This document shows, one piece after another, positions 54,325-62,720 of a stretch of 64,000 nucleotides of DNA; positions within the stretch are counted from its first letter, which is position 1; the number at the start of each line of letters is the position of its first letter. The translations under genes and the position numbers were made by a program. The notes under the pieces are model-generated. The model worked only from the letters and a program-made list of their open reading frames with translations, had not been told where the DNA came from and searched no databases. The stretch lies in assembly GCF_015709515.1 (NCBI RefSeq), contig NZ_JADNQZ010000041.1, positions 1 through 64,000 of the forward strand, written 5' to 3'. The stretch is from Methylocystis sp. H62. GTDB taxonomy: Bacteria > Pseudomonadota > Alphaproteobacteria > Rhizobiales > Beijerinckiaceae.

Positions 54325-54440
54325 CCGGTTTACATAATGCCAATATAGTGCTGTTTTTGTAAACCGATACCCTTTAAAATCGTATAAGTCAGTCCTATTT
54401 TCGTTCCAAATAGGCTTTTTGCGGGCAGTTTTGTAAACCG
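54325..54440. promoter_or_regulatory. Repeated GGTTTACA/TGTAAACC sites in the divergent regulator-CBASS region
   Basis: CCGGTTTACA is at 54325-54334, TTGTAAACCG at 54357-54366 and again at 54431-54440. The first two form an inverted pair and the third repeats the second 74 bp on. The surrounding DNA is markedly AT-rich against its neighbours and must contain both divergent promoters. These are good candidates for operators of the HTH-metallopeptidase, placed to control its own gene and the CBASS-like operon. Confidence 0.65.
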
Positions 54441-54533
54441 CAGCACGGCAAGGCGTGATTTTGTGGGGTGCGGCGCGGCGACCTGTTTGAGGGTCGCTGC
54501 CTGATTCGCCCCCAATAGGGAAAGGGACTCCAG

Positions 54534-55478
54534 ATGGCGTTGAGTAATACCGAGCTTAGATACTACGATAGCGATGTGCTGCGGCTGCCCGCCGACAAGC
54601 GCAAAGAATACCACGCTCAAGTTGATCGATTAGTTATGGAGCTCTGCAAGAGCATTCGAGATAAGACCGAAATAAAGATCACCAAGTTCGTGAAGGCTGG
54701 ATCGTTCGCGAAATATACGATCCTGCGCAAGACGATGGTCGACCCGGTGGATGTCGACGTGGTGTTCTACATCTCTGGCCGAGATGCCAATCACGAGACG
54801 CTGAGCAGCCTGAATGATCTGATTTACGACCTCCTGATTAAGATTTACCCAACGAAGTCGGTGGACGACTTTGAAATCCAACGCAAAGCGGCGACTGTCA
54901 CCTTCGTCGGCTCGGGGCTCAGCGTCGACATCGTACCCGTCATCGAAGACCCTGGCCGGCCTGGCTATGGCCGGCAGTTCGATATCCACGATGGATCGAA
55001 GATCATGACCTGCGCGCCCTGCCAGATCAAATTTGTTCGCGACCGAAAGGATCAGGACAAGGATTTCCGCACGCTCGTGCGAATGGCCAAGAAGTGGCGC
55101 AACCATGCGGGCCTGAAGCCGCTCAAATCCTTCATCATCGAGTTGATCATGGCCCATATTCTGGCTGAACAGGGTGCTGGCGGCTCGATCGAACAGCGGT
55201 TCCGCAATTTCCTGCTCTACATCGCCCAGTCGGGTTTGAACAACGAGATTCGGTTCCCCGAAAACGTCGCGCCCTTCACCATCTTCACCGATCCGGTGGT
55301 GATCCTGGACCCGGTCTACAGCCTGAACAACGTTGCCAGCCGCATTTCTGAGGCCGAGCGCCAAGAGATCGTGTCAGCGGCTCAGGAGGCTTGGGAGACG
55401 GCGAATTTCGCATCGGCTGAAAACGACAACGAGGTCTGGAAGGAAATCTTCGGGCCTCGCTTCAAGACGGAGGACTGA
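54534..55478 (+). CDS. CD-NTase (cGAS/DncV-like nucleotidyltransferase)
   Basis: A 314-residue nucleotidyltransferase that would make a cyclic oligonucleotide alarm signal on phage infection. The GS motif is KAGSFAKYT (55-62), the metal-binding acidic pair is D73 and D75 in VDVDVVFYI, and the third acidic residue is D132 in LSVDIVPV. The C-terminal helical domain contains LVRMAKKWRNHAGLKPLKSF. All catalytic residues are present. Being followed by HORMA and TRIP13-like genes makes this a type III CBASS operon. GGGACTCC precedes the ATG, a weak ribosome site. Confidence 0.92.
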   Translation: MALSNTELRYYDSDVLRLPADKRKEYHAQVDRLVMELCKSIRDKTEIKITKFVKAGSFAKYTILRKTMVDPVDVDVVFYISGRDANHETLSSLNDLIYDLLIKIYPTKSVDDFEIQRKAATVTFVGSGLSVDIVPVIEDPGRPGYGRQFDIHDGSKIMTCAPCQIKFVRDRKDQDKDFRTLVRMAKKWRNHAGLKPLKSFIIELIMAHILAEQGAGGSIEQRFRNFLLYIAQSGLNNEIRFPENVAPFTIFTDPVVILDPVYSLNNVASRISEAERQEIVSAAQEAWETANFASAENDNEVWKEIFGPRFKTED

Positions 55479-55481
55479 GCC

Positions 55482-55976
55482 GTGTCCCAAACGCGAACCG
55501 CAACCGCGACCTACACGGTCGTCGATATCGAGAATGTCGTTCGACGCGTGAAGGCCGATCTCGTCATGATCGCCGACAGCACGGGCGGCTGGACTTCAGA
55601 GAAGGCCAGCCATTATGCGCACGACGTCGAGATTCTCGCGAAAGCTGGATACCTAAAGTACGTCGACGTCACGCTGTTCGGCAATGGTGTCGAGGTAAAG
55701 GCTACGCGCTTCGAAGTCGATACGGATGCTGGGGACCTGACCTCCAGCCGCCCTGGCGGCGTACTGTGGCCGAAGGTAGCTGGCCCTTATCTCCAGATCG
55801 TTCTCGGCTACACCAGCGCCTATACCGCCGCGGCGAAAGAGGCCATCAAGGGCACGCTGAAAATCAGCTGGTCGCCGACTGATGTCGATACCAGCCACAG
55901 CAGTCTGAAATCGGCCGGCGGGCGCGACTACGTGAGCAACAGTTACGGCATGCAGCGAAAGGATTGGGCCGCGTGA
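55482..55976 (+). CDS. cap7: Bacterial HORMA-domain protein (Cap7-like)
   Basis: A 164-residue protein 3 bp after the CD-NTase gene. It is the bacterial HORMA type: YTVVDIENVVRRVKADLVMI, SHYAHDVEILAKAGYLKYVD, TRFEVDTDAGDLTSSRPGG and a C-terminal TSHSSLKSAGGRDYVSNSYG seat-belt region. HORMA proteins change shape on binding a closure peptide and then activate the CD-NTase. Translation is coupled to the next gene through GTGA. Confidence 0.9.
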   Translation: MSQTRTATATYTVVDIENVVRRVKADLVMIADSTGGWTSEKASHYAHDVEILAKAGYLKYVDVTLFGNGVEVKATRFEVDTDAGDLTSSRPGGVLWPKVAGPYLQIVLGYTSAYTAAAKEAIKGTLKISWSPTDVDTSHSSLKSAGGRDYVSNSYGMQRKDWAA

Positions 55977-56869
55977 GCCAGACTTCGATCTTCGATAGCG
56001 AAACGCCCCTTCCGGATGACGGTTTGGCTCGTCGAGAAAAGACCCTGCTGGGATTCGATGCGCGCTACTCCCGCGTTCATGACCAGCTTCGCCTTTTGCT
56101 CAACTTGGGCCAACTGGCGAGCTGGAACAAGCAGCACCATGGTGGCCGGCTCGCGCTTTGCGACCTGGTTGCCGAGCAATATCCGCTCGTCATTTTCCAC
56201 GGGGATGTCGGGACCGGGAAGACGGCAATGGCCGAGTGCATGGCCAATCGGCTGGTGGCCGAGGCGCGCAGCGAGGATTCGATCCTCTTTAAACTCAGCA
56301 ACCGCGTTCGCGGCAGTGGCATGGTGGGCGAGATGGGGACCCTTATCGCCGATGCCTTCAAGAAGGTGGTGCAGTCCGCGGGCAAGCATCGCCGGGCTAT
56401 CCTCGTCATCGACGAGGGCGATAGTCTTGCCGCCGCGCGATCCCAGCAACACAGCCACCATGAAGATAAAGTAGCTGTGAATACCTTGATCCAATGCGTC
56501 GACGATCTGCGCCAATATGGCGGTCGGATTGTGGTCTTTCTTTGCACTAATCGCTTATCAGCGCTCGACGCAGCGCTCCAGCGGCGTGCTGCCATAATTG
56601 AAGAGTTCCGCCGACCTTCCGACGAGGAGCGGCGTCAGCTCCTGTCGATGGATCTCGCGGCGCTTTCGTTGAGCCCCGCCCACATAGGCCAGTTAGTGAC
56701 CGCAACGGGTCCACGGAGCGGTCAGCCTACCTGGACCTATTCTGACATTCGCACGCGCCTCTATCCGGCGGCGCTAGCTCGAGCCTACCCCAAGGACCCG
56801 TTGCGGTTCGAGCATCTGCACGAGGTCGCGACCACGCTAAGGGCTTCTCCTATCATGGAGGACAAGTGA
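55973..56869 (+). CDS. cap6: TRIP13-like AAA+ ATPase (Cap6-like)
   Basis: A 298-residue AAA+ remodeller. Walker A is GDVGTGKT (77-84), Walker B is AILVIDEGDS (142-151), a sensor region is VVFLCTNRLSALDAALQRRA, and a C-terminal helical lid follows. In type III CBASS it opens the HORMA protein to switch off signalling. GTG start at 55973 overlaps the HORMA stop. A longer TTG start at 55964 is less likely. Confidence 0.92.
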   Translation: MSQTSIFDSETPLPDDGLARREKTLLGFDARYSRVHDQLRLLLNLGQLASWNKQHHGGRLALCDLVAEQYPLVIFHGDVGTGKTAMAECMANRLVAEARSEDSILFKLSNRVRGSGMVGEMGTLIADAFKKVVQSAGKHRRAILVIDEGDSLAAARSQQHSHHEDKVAVNTLIQCVDDLRQYGGRIVVFLCTNRLSALDAALQRRAAIIEEFRRPSDEERRQLLSMDLAALSLSPAHIGQLVTATGPRSGQPTWTYSDIRTRLYPAALARAYPKDPLRFEHLHEVATTLRASPIMEDK

Positions 56870-58035
56870 TGGCGCGTTCGCCTCTGTTTGGCCGCCGCAT
56901 CCATATCGCCGGCAGCATCGTTGAGGATGTGGCGGTGGCGACAGGCGATGATGTGCAGCGGGCTCGCGAACTTGTCGCTGCGCTGGTCAAGGAACTGGTA
57001 AAGCGCGGAGCCAACTTCGTCGTGCCTGTAGATGCAGAGCCAAAGCGCAAAGCCGATGGACTGCCAATCTGCTTCGATTGGCTGATTTGGCAGACCATCC
57101 GGGACAACCTGACTCGTCGGCCGGCCGACGCGCCGGGGCCGCTGGCGATCGCCGTCCAGCATCATAAGAGTGAGGACCAGATACCGACTGAGTTCGTCGA
57201 CTTGTGGGACGATCTGCGCAGCTCGTCGCTGGTTCAGATCGAGAACGCGGCCCACTGGAACATGAACAGCAAGCGCATGGAGGCCCAGGCGAGGTTCGGT
57301 GACATTCTGGCACCGTTGGGTGGAACGGAAGGCGTGCTGTTTCTCGCCAATTTATATCACGACGCCGGCAAGCCTATTGTTCCGTTGAACCTTCCTCTAT
57401 GCCCCGAGAGTACAGGTGCGCGCCGACTGTACAATTTCGGGCTGACCAGCCATCATACGAGGCGACTGTTCCAGATCGTTGATGATGGCGACGCGCACCA
57501 CTGGTTGAACCGCATTCGTTTTCCGGTCCGTCAAGCGACCGCTGAGCGCGTCAGTGATCTGCTCGACGTTCTGGAATCTCTCGAACGCCCGCGGGCGTTC
57601 GCAGTGCGGCTGCTTAACCCCGACTTGCCTGAATACGCTGACGTGCAGGACTTCTTCGATGTTGTGGTGCAGCCTGTTATTGAGGCTGAGCTGGGCTATC
57701 GTCTCGTCGTGATTGACGGTCGTCAGGCTTATCAACACGCACGCATCGACGAGGAGATATTCGTCAAGCTGCACCGCAGTAGTGTTGTCCTGGCCGACGT
57801 TACCGGGGCAAGGCCCAATTGCTTCCTCGAGCTGGGCTATGCGCTGGGGCGCGGCTTGACGACCATGGTCATGGCGCGAGAGGGCGGTAACCTACCGTTC
57901 GACATCACTACGTTGTCGGGTTTGCACTGGTCGACCAAGGGCTCAGCAGAGGACCGTCGCCGCGCATTTCGTGAGCATTGGAAGGCGATCCGCAACAGGC
58001 CCCCTCTCGTTCCAGCGGAGCCCTTAATTTCATGA
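56869..58035 (+). CDS. CBASS effector: SLOG plus nucleoside deoxyribosyltransferase-like domains
   Basis: A 388-residue protein in the effector position. Residues about 8-190 look like a SLOG/STALD-type Rossmann domain: RRIHIAGSIVED at the start and GGTEGVLFLANLYHDAGKPIVPLNLP (151-176) with a phosphate-binding GGTEG. Residues about 275-355 resemble nucleoside 2-deoxyribosyltransferases and TIR-like NAD hydrolases: DGRQAYQH, VVLADVTGARPNCFLELGYA with E321, and LPFDITTLSG. I infer that one domain senses the cyclic nucleotide and the other destroys a nucleotide such as NAD+ or a dNTP. No NucC nuclease, the usual type III effector, is present. GGAGG lies 7 bp before the ATG. Confidence 0.78.
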   Translation: MARSPLFGRRIHIAGSIVEDVAVATGDDVQRARELVAALVKELVKRGANFVVPVDAEPKRKADGLPICFDWLIWQTIRDNLTRRPADAPGPLAIAVQHHKSEDQIPTEFVDLWDDLRSSSLVQIENAAHWNMNSKRMEAQARFGDILAPLGGTEGVLFLANLYHDAGKPIVPLNLPLCPESTGARRLYNFGLTSHHTRRLFQIVDDGDAHHWLNRIRFPVRQATAERVSDLLDVLESLERPRAFAVRLLNPDLPEYADVQDFFDVVVQPVIEAELGYRLVVIDGRQAYQHARIDEEIFVKLHRSSVVLADVTGARPNCFLELGYALGRGLTTMVMAREGGNLPFDITTLSGLHWSTKGSAEDRRRAFREHWKAIRNRPPLVPAEPLIS

Positions 58036-58598
58036 CCAGTAAGCGCGAAATATTCATATCAGTCGACGTGGAGACCGCGGGGCCCATTCCCGGTGAGTTC
58101 AGCCTGCTCTCTATCGGCGCCTGTGACGTTGACGACGAGTCTAGGTCGTTCAGCATCGAATTGAAGCCTATCAACCGTAACGCCGATCCTAAGGCTCTAG
58201 AAGTTACGGGCCTGTCTCTTGAGATTTTAGCGGAGCGCGGTGAGGAGCCCGCCGCAGCCATGAAGGCGTTCGGGAATTGGGCGCAATCCCTTGCTGGGGA
58301 AGACGCCGCGCTGGTGTTCGTTGGCTTCAACGCGCCATTCGATTGGTCGTTCGTAAACTACTATTTTCACCGCTTCACAGGTGCGAATCCGTTCGGCTTT
58401 ACTGCACTGGACATCAAGGCGTTGTACATGGGCGCCACGGGCAGCACATGGTCTAACACTCGGTCGAGCCAGATCTCCAAACATCTCTCGCCGACCCGCC
58501 AAGGCGATCATGACGCCCTTCATGACGCAAAATACCAGGCCGAGTTATTTCGGCTCGTGCGCGCGCTCCTTGAAAAGGCGACTAACCAACGCGGCTGA
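58032..58598 (+). CDS. DEDDh-type 3'-5' exonuclease of the CBASS operon
   Basis: A 188-residue DnaQ-fold exonuclease. Exo I is SVDVETAG (D12, E14), Exo II is FVGFNAPFDWSFVNYYF, and Exo III is GDHDALHDAKYQAELF with the histidine and last aspartate. The ATG at 58032 overlaps the effector stop in ATGA, so it belongs to the operon. Exonucleases of this kind have been catalogued as accessory genes of some CBASS loci (as I recall, named Cap18). It may degrade phage DNA or the signal molecule. Confidence 0.88.
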   Translation: MTSKREIFISVDVETAGPIPGEFSLLSIGACDVDDESRSFSIELKPINRNADPKALEVTGLSLEILAERGEEPAAAMKAFGNWAQSLAGEDAALVFVGFNAPFDWSFVNYYFHRFTGANPFGFTALDIKALYMGATGSTWSNTRSSQISKHLSPTRQGDHDALHDAKYQAELFRLVRALLEKATNQRG

Positions 58599-58633
58599 AT
58601 CACATCACATGTCTCGTTTCCCCCAGCACGTCT

Positions 58634-58915
58634 TTGTCGCCAGACTATGACCTCAATCCCACGCCGACGGACGTGAAGGCGCGTATCCTATTGACCAACA
58701 TCAACCTGGACGAAGGCGCCTGCTCGATTGGCCTCGTCGAGAGCGCCGCGGGATATTTTGGATTGACGCTCATTGCGGCGCGCAGCGTCCTCGGCGAGGT
58801 CGGCGCCGCAGTCTCGAACTGGCGGGATGTCGCCGTCACAGTCGGTGCCACGCCGGCTGAGATACTCCGGATGGCGAGCGCCTTCGAGCACGATGATTTG
58901 GCTCGCGCCCTTTGA
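58634..58915 (+). pseudogene. C-terminal remnant of a HipA-type kinase toxin
   Basis: About 93 codons match only the end of HipA-family kinases: LSPDYDLNPTPTDVKARILL, GLVESAAGYFGLTLIAARSV, NWRDVAVTVGATPAEILRMA and SAFEHDDLA. The first 300 or more residues, including the kinase core, are missing; the homology begins abruptly near 58620, 20 bp after the exonuclease stop. It looks like a recombination scar where the CBASS cassette replaced or inserted into a hip locus. Confidence 0.75.
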
Positions 58916-59312
58916 CAGAGCGGCAGCGAATGAAGCCGGCGCCTAACGACGGATCGCTTAATTTTGAGCTGTGCTTTCGTTCGGCCTCGGACGTCCATGG
59001 CGAAGTTGACCGACGAAGTCACGACGGAGTGCCGACGTTCGTTCAATGGGCGACGCCTTCTCGCAAAAGGTCCGCGCGCCGGCCTGATAGAGCAGCGATG
59101 ACGCCACAAGCGGCTCGCTAGACGCAACGCTCCCCGCCGACTTCTTTCCCCTGCCCTGCCCTCATGGGCCGGGCATTCCTCGCGGAGCAAACAAGCCGGC
59201 GGGAAGAGTCCTCCGCGTTGCTTCGGCCCTTCGGGTGCGGCGCGTTCCGCCTGTGGCTCGAGATCGCTGTCAGGCCGCGATTGGCGCGGCCGCAAGCGAA
59301 GAAGCCACCGCC
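58916..59312. other. Gene-free stretch upstream of the DUF2493 gene
   Basis: About 400 bp. Short frames lack domains. The half nearest the next gene is pyrimidine-rich and GC-rich leader sequence, similar in character to the leader before ssb, and probably contains the promoter of the DUF2493 gene. Confidence 0.4.
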
Positions 59313-60263
59313 ATGATCAACGAAATCGCTTCCCTACCCTTTGACGGACCTCATTCTGATCAGCATGAAGGGTCGCCCTCCTCGCATCTCCTCGACGAGC
59401 TCGCTCTTCATGGCTATCGACCCTTTGAAGACGAGCCAGATCCCCGCCCCCTACCCTCCTCCGACACCGCGTCTTTGGCGCTCGAATGTGTTGTCGAAGC
59501 CTTGTCGGGCCTTTTCATCGACACGCGGCTAGAGGCCGATCTCCCCGACCTTCTCTGGTCCTTCGTGAACCTCTTCCACCGCAAGGCGGATCGCATTGGC
59601 CGCGATCTCGACGACAATGAAACCGCGCAGCGCCGTTCTCATATCGAACAGGACGGCTCCGAAGTTCGTTCGGTCGAGTTGGAGCGATTGATCGCCCAAG
59701 GGCTGACGTTGACGGAGCGTCGCAACGCCTTCGAATTCTTCCGCGACCATCTCGCCGATCTGTATGGGACCGAGACTGGTTCGTCCTGGCGTCCGCGTTC
59801 GGGATCGCAAGTCAATCACCGGGCTTTGACCTCGGCGATGATCGACAGCCGGGATTTTCTCAACGCCAAGAAGCTGGCCGAGACACAGGTGCTCCTACCC
59901 CCTGGTCCTCGGATCGCCTTTGCGGGTGGTCCCGATTGCAACGATCACCATCGCATATGGGAAGCCCTCGACAAGGTTCGCGCCAAGCACCCGGACATGG
60001 TCCTTCTCCATGGAGCCGGACCGAAAGGCGCGGAACGCATTGCCACCTGCTGGGCCGACAACCGCAAAATCGCCCAAGTCGCTTTCAAGCCGGATTGGAC
60101 CCGGCACAAGAACGCTGCGCCGTTCAAGCGTAACGACGCGATGCTCGAAACGCTGCCCATCGGCCTTATCGTCTTCCCTGGTTCCGGGATCGTCGAGAAC
60201 CTCGCCGACAAGGCCCGCAAGATGGGAATTCCGGTGTGGCGATTCGGGAGGGAAGGCGCGTGA
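59313..60263 (+). CDS. DUF2493 (YspA/SLOG-type) plasmid protein
   Basis: A 316-residue protein. The last 120 residues form the DUF2493 SLOG-like domain: RIAFAGGPDCNDHHRIWEAL, PDMVLLHGAGPKGAERIATC and PIGLIVFPGSGIVENLADKA, with the glycine-rich phosphate-binding loops. The first 190 are helical and acidic (LPDLLWSFVNLFHRKADRIG). This family is common on alphaproteobacterial plasmids and probably binds a nucleotide ligand, but no function is established. The ATG at 59313 was preferred to upstream codons. Confidence 0.8.
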   Translation: MINEIASLPFDGPHSDQHEGSPSSHLLDELALHGYRPFEDEPDPRPLPSSDTASLALECVVEALSGLFIDTRLEADLPDLLWSFVNLFHRKADRIGRDLDDNETAQRRSHIEQDGSEVRSVELERLIAQGLTLTERRNAFEFFRDHLADLYGTETGSSWRPRSGSQVNHRALTSAMIDSRDFLNAKKLAETQVLLPPGPRIAFAGGPDCNDHHRIWEALDKVRAKHPDMVLLHGAGPKGAERIATCWADNRKIAQVAFKPDWTRHKNAAPFKRNDAMLETLPIGLIVFPGSGIVENLADKARKMGIPVWRFGREGA

Positions 60264-60302
60264 GCGCCTTCTTGGGATTTTAGATTTCGAGGAGTTTCGA
60301 AA

Positions 60303-60318
60303 ATTGTCAGCTGACAAT
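60303..60318. promoter_or_regulatory. parS-like palindrome upstream of repA
   Basis: The 16-mer ATTGTCAGCTGACAAT is perfectly palindromic and fits the repABC centromere pattern GTT-N4-GC-N4-AAC, except for A/T at the outermost positions. An identical copy lies between repB and repC at 62679-62694. RepB should bind both; this copy may also help repress the repA promoter. An AT-rich stretch (60370-60410) with promoter potential follows. Confidence 0.82.
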
Positions 60319-60463
60319 TGTGGCGGTCCAGAGAGTGTCGGTTCTCCACGAAGGAAAGCGGACGAGGGCTGTGTTAACGTTTCGTTTACCCAAAATTTCT
60401 TGACGGCGACTGAGAATCGCGATCATTTGCGGGAAAGCTACCGATTTGCTCTCAGGAGCGTGA

Positions 60464-61687
60464 ATGGCGATGACGAGCAGCAAAGTTGCAAAGCGCGAAA
60501 AGCCAACGACGCTCGCAATGGATCAAATCATTGCTGGGGACTCTCAGATTTTGAGCAGCCAGCTTCAGGCGCTTCGAGAGAAGCTGTTCCCGCCGGAAGC
60601 CAAGAAGGAGTTGCGGCGCTTTTCTAGTGGTGAGGCCGCTAAACTCATCGGAGTCACTGATAGCTATCTGCGTCATTTGTCGACGACGGGCGAAGGCCCC
60701 GACCCGGAAAAAACGGCCGGCGGTCGTCGAGCATATACCTTGGAGCAAATTCATTCTCTGCGTCAGCATCTTGCAAAGGCAAAAGCCTCCTATATGCCCA
60801 CAAGGGCGGGTGACGACCATTTGCAAATCATCGCCGTGACCAACTTCAAAGGAGGGTCTGGCAAGACGACGACCGCCGCGCATCTCTCGCAATATTTTGC
60901 ATTGCGCGGATATCGGGTTCTAGCCGTCGATCTCGATCCTCAAGCCTCCCTGTCGACGCTGTTCGGGTATCAGCCGGAGTTCGATGTTGGAGAGAACCAG
61001 ACGCTCTATGGAGCGATTCGCTACGATGCTGCGCGGTGCCCACTGTCGGAGATCGTCCGGCAGACATATTTCACTGGGCTTGATCTGGTGCCCGCCAATC
61101 TTGAATTGCATGAGTTTGAGCACGATACGCCGAAAATCCTTGCCGATCCGGACCGCGATCCGGACGGTCTATTTTTCGCCCGTGTTTCCAGCGCGTTGCT
61201 TAGCGTAGACGATCGATATGATTTGATTGTGATCGATTGTCCGCCGCAACTCGGATTTCTGACGCTTTCGGCGCTGTGCGCCGCCACCTCAGTCTTGATT
61301 ACCGTCCACCCTCAGATGCTCGACATTGCGTCGATGAACCAGTTTCTTGCCATGGCCGCTGATCTGCTTTCGGTTGTTCGCGAGGCCGGCGGCAATCTTG
61401 AATATGACTGGATTCGTTATCTCTTCACTCGCTACGAGCCAAACGACGGTCCGCAAGCGCAAATCGTCGCGTTTTTGCGTAACCTTTTCGGGGAGCGGGT
61501 TCTCACGGCGATGATGGTCAAATCAACCGCCGTGTCGGACGCCGGTCTCTCGAAGCAGACGATTTACGAGGCGGGCCGCGAGACAATGAACCGCCAGACA
61601 TATGATCGAGCAGTCGAGTCGATGGACGATGTCAATCGCGAGATCGAACGCTTGGTTCGTCAGGGATGGGGGAGGCCCACGCCATGA
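60464..61687 (+). CDS. repA: RepA partition ATPase of a repABC replicon
   Basis: A 407-residue ParA-type ATPase with the long N-terminal extension of RepA. That extension includes a winged-helix-like region (RRFSSGEAAKLIGVTDSYLR). The Walker A motif is FKGGSGKTTTAAHLSQY, then LAVDLDPQASLSTLFG and LIVIDCPPQLGFLTL. It segregates the plasmid with RepB and represses the operon. AGGAG lies 6 bp before the ATG at 60464. The end overlaps repB in ATGA. Confidence 0.96.
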   Translation: MAMTSSKVAKREKPTTLAMDQIIAGDSQILSSQLQALREKLFPPEAKKELRRFSSGEAAKLIGVTDSYLRHLSTTGEGPDPEKTAGGRRAYTLEQIHSLRQHLAKAKASYMPTRAGDDHLQIIAVTNFKGGSGKTTTAAHLSQYFALRGYRVLAVDLDPQASLSTLFGYQPEFDVGENQTLYGAIRYDAARCPLSEIVRQTYFTGLDLVPANLELHEFEHDTPKILADPDRDPDGLFFARVSSALLSVDDRYDLIVIDCPPQLGFLTLSALCAATSVLITVHPQMLDIASMNQFLAMAADLLSVVREAGGNLEYDWIRYLFTRYEPNDGPQAQIVAFLRNLFGERVLTAMMVKSTAVSDAGLSKQTIYEAGRETMNRQTYDRAVESMDDVNREIERLVRQGWGRPTP

Positions 61688-62640
61688 AGGGACGCGACGC
61701 ACTACGAGAACTGCTGGGAGCCGGCAAGCCCGAAGCGGTTGCAGATACCTCGACCAAGCGCAGTTCGGGTGCCGTGAAGGCAATGAATCTGGGCCTACAA
61801 CGATTGTCGGACGAGGCGGCCGCTGCGAAATCGCTGCGCGCGACGCTCGCCGCCGCCGAACAGGTGGTCGAACTCGACACAGCTCATGTCGACGATTCTT
61901 TCATAGTCGACCGTATCGCATCCGACTCCGATCCTGGCTTCGCGAGTTTGAAGGACGCGATGGCGATCCATGGCCAACAAGTGCCGATTTTGGTTCGTCC
62001 CCATCCGGATCACCCCAAGCGCTATCAGGCGGCTTATGGGCATCGACGGCTCCGGGCCGCCAGGGAACTCGGGCGTCCGATCAAGGCCGTTGTCAAGCAT
62101 CTGACTGACATCGAATTGGTCGTGGCTCAAGGGCAGGAGAATAGCGAACGTTCGGATTTGAGCTTTATCGAACGCGCCGTGTTCGCGTCGCATCTTGAGC
62201 AAAGAGGCTTCGACCGCGACACGATAACTGCAGCGTTAGCGGTGGATAAGCCCGAACTTTCACGTCTTCTCTCAGTCGTCGGGAACATCGACACCGAAAT
62301 TATTTTTGCTGTTGGTCCGGCCCCGAAAGTCGGGCGGCCTCGGTGGCTAGCACTGGCTAGCAAAATGGCCGAGCCGGAGGCGGTTGCGACGGCGAGAAAG
62401 GTCGTGAGGACTGAGGCCTTCGACAAGGGCGACACCAATGTCCGGTTCAACCTGTTGCTCGGCTCTCTGCAAGAGAGCCCAACTCGCGCGAAAGAGCCAC
62501 TAGTCACGCCGAGTGGGCGACGTATCGCTTGGGTCGAACGGACGACAAAAGGAATTCGGCTGATGAGTGAGGAAAAGGCGTTTGCAGCGTTCCTCGATCA
62601 ACGATTGCCGGATCTGCTTCGAGAATTCGAAGACAGATGA
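61684..62640 (+). CDS. repB: RepB partition protein of a repABC replicon
   Basis: A 318-residue ParB-family protein. It begins MKGRDALRELLGAGKPEAV. The arginine box is AAYGHRRLRAARELG, followed by VVAQGQENSERSDLSFIERA and a helix-turn-helix (TITAALAVDKPELSRLLSVV). A C-terminal dimerisation domain ends at residue 318. It binds the two parS-like palindromes flanking repA-repB. The ATG at 61684 overlaps the repA stop, which decides the start. Confidence 0.95.
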   Translation: MKGRDALRELLGAGKPEAVADTSTKRSSGAVKAMNLGLQRLSDEAAAAKSLRATLAAAEQVVELDTAHVDDSFIVDRIASDSDPGFASLKDAMAIHGQQVPILVRPHPDHPKRYQAAYGHRRLRAARELGRPIKAVVKHLTDIELVVAQGQENSERSDLSFIERAVFASHLEQRGFDRDTITAALAVDKPELSRLLSVVGNIDTEIIFAVGPAPKVGRPRWLALASKMAEPEAVATARKVVRTEAFDKGDTNVRFNLLLGSLQESPTRAKEPLVTPSGRRIAWVERTTKGIRLMSEEKAFAAFLDQRLPDLLREFEDR

Positions 62641-62678
62641 TCAGTGGCGTATGCGTAAATAATTTTCGGCCCCGGTCG

Positions 62679-62694
62679 ATTGTCAGCTGACAAT
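62679..62694. promoter_or_regulatory. parS-like palindrome between repB and repC
   Basis: A second exact copy of ATTGTCAGCTGACAAT, 39 bp after the repB stop. In repABC plasmids parS commonly lies in or next to the operon, including the repB-repC gap, so the pair here is a normal arrangement and confirms the 60303 site. Confidence 0.82.
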
Positions 62695-62720
62695 TTGGCC
62701 ATCGAAAAGGATAGACAGCA

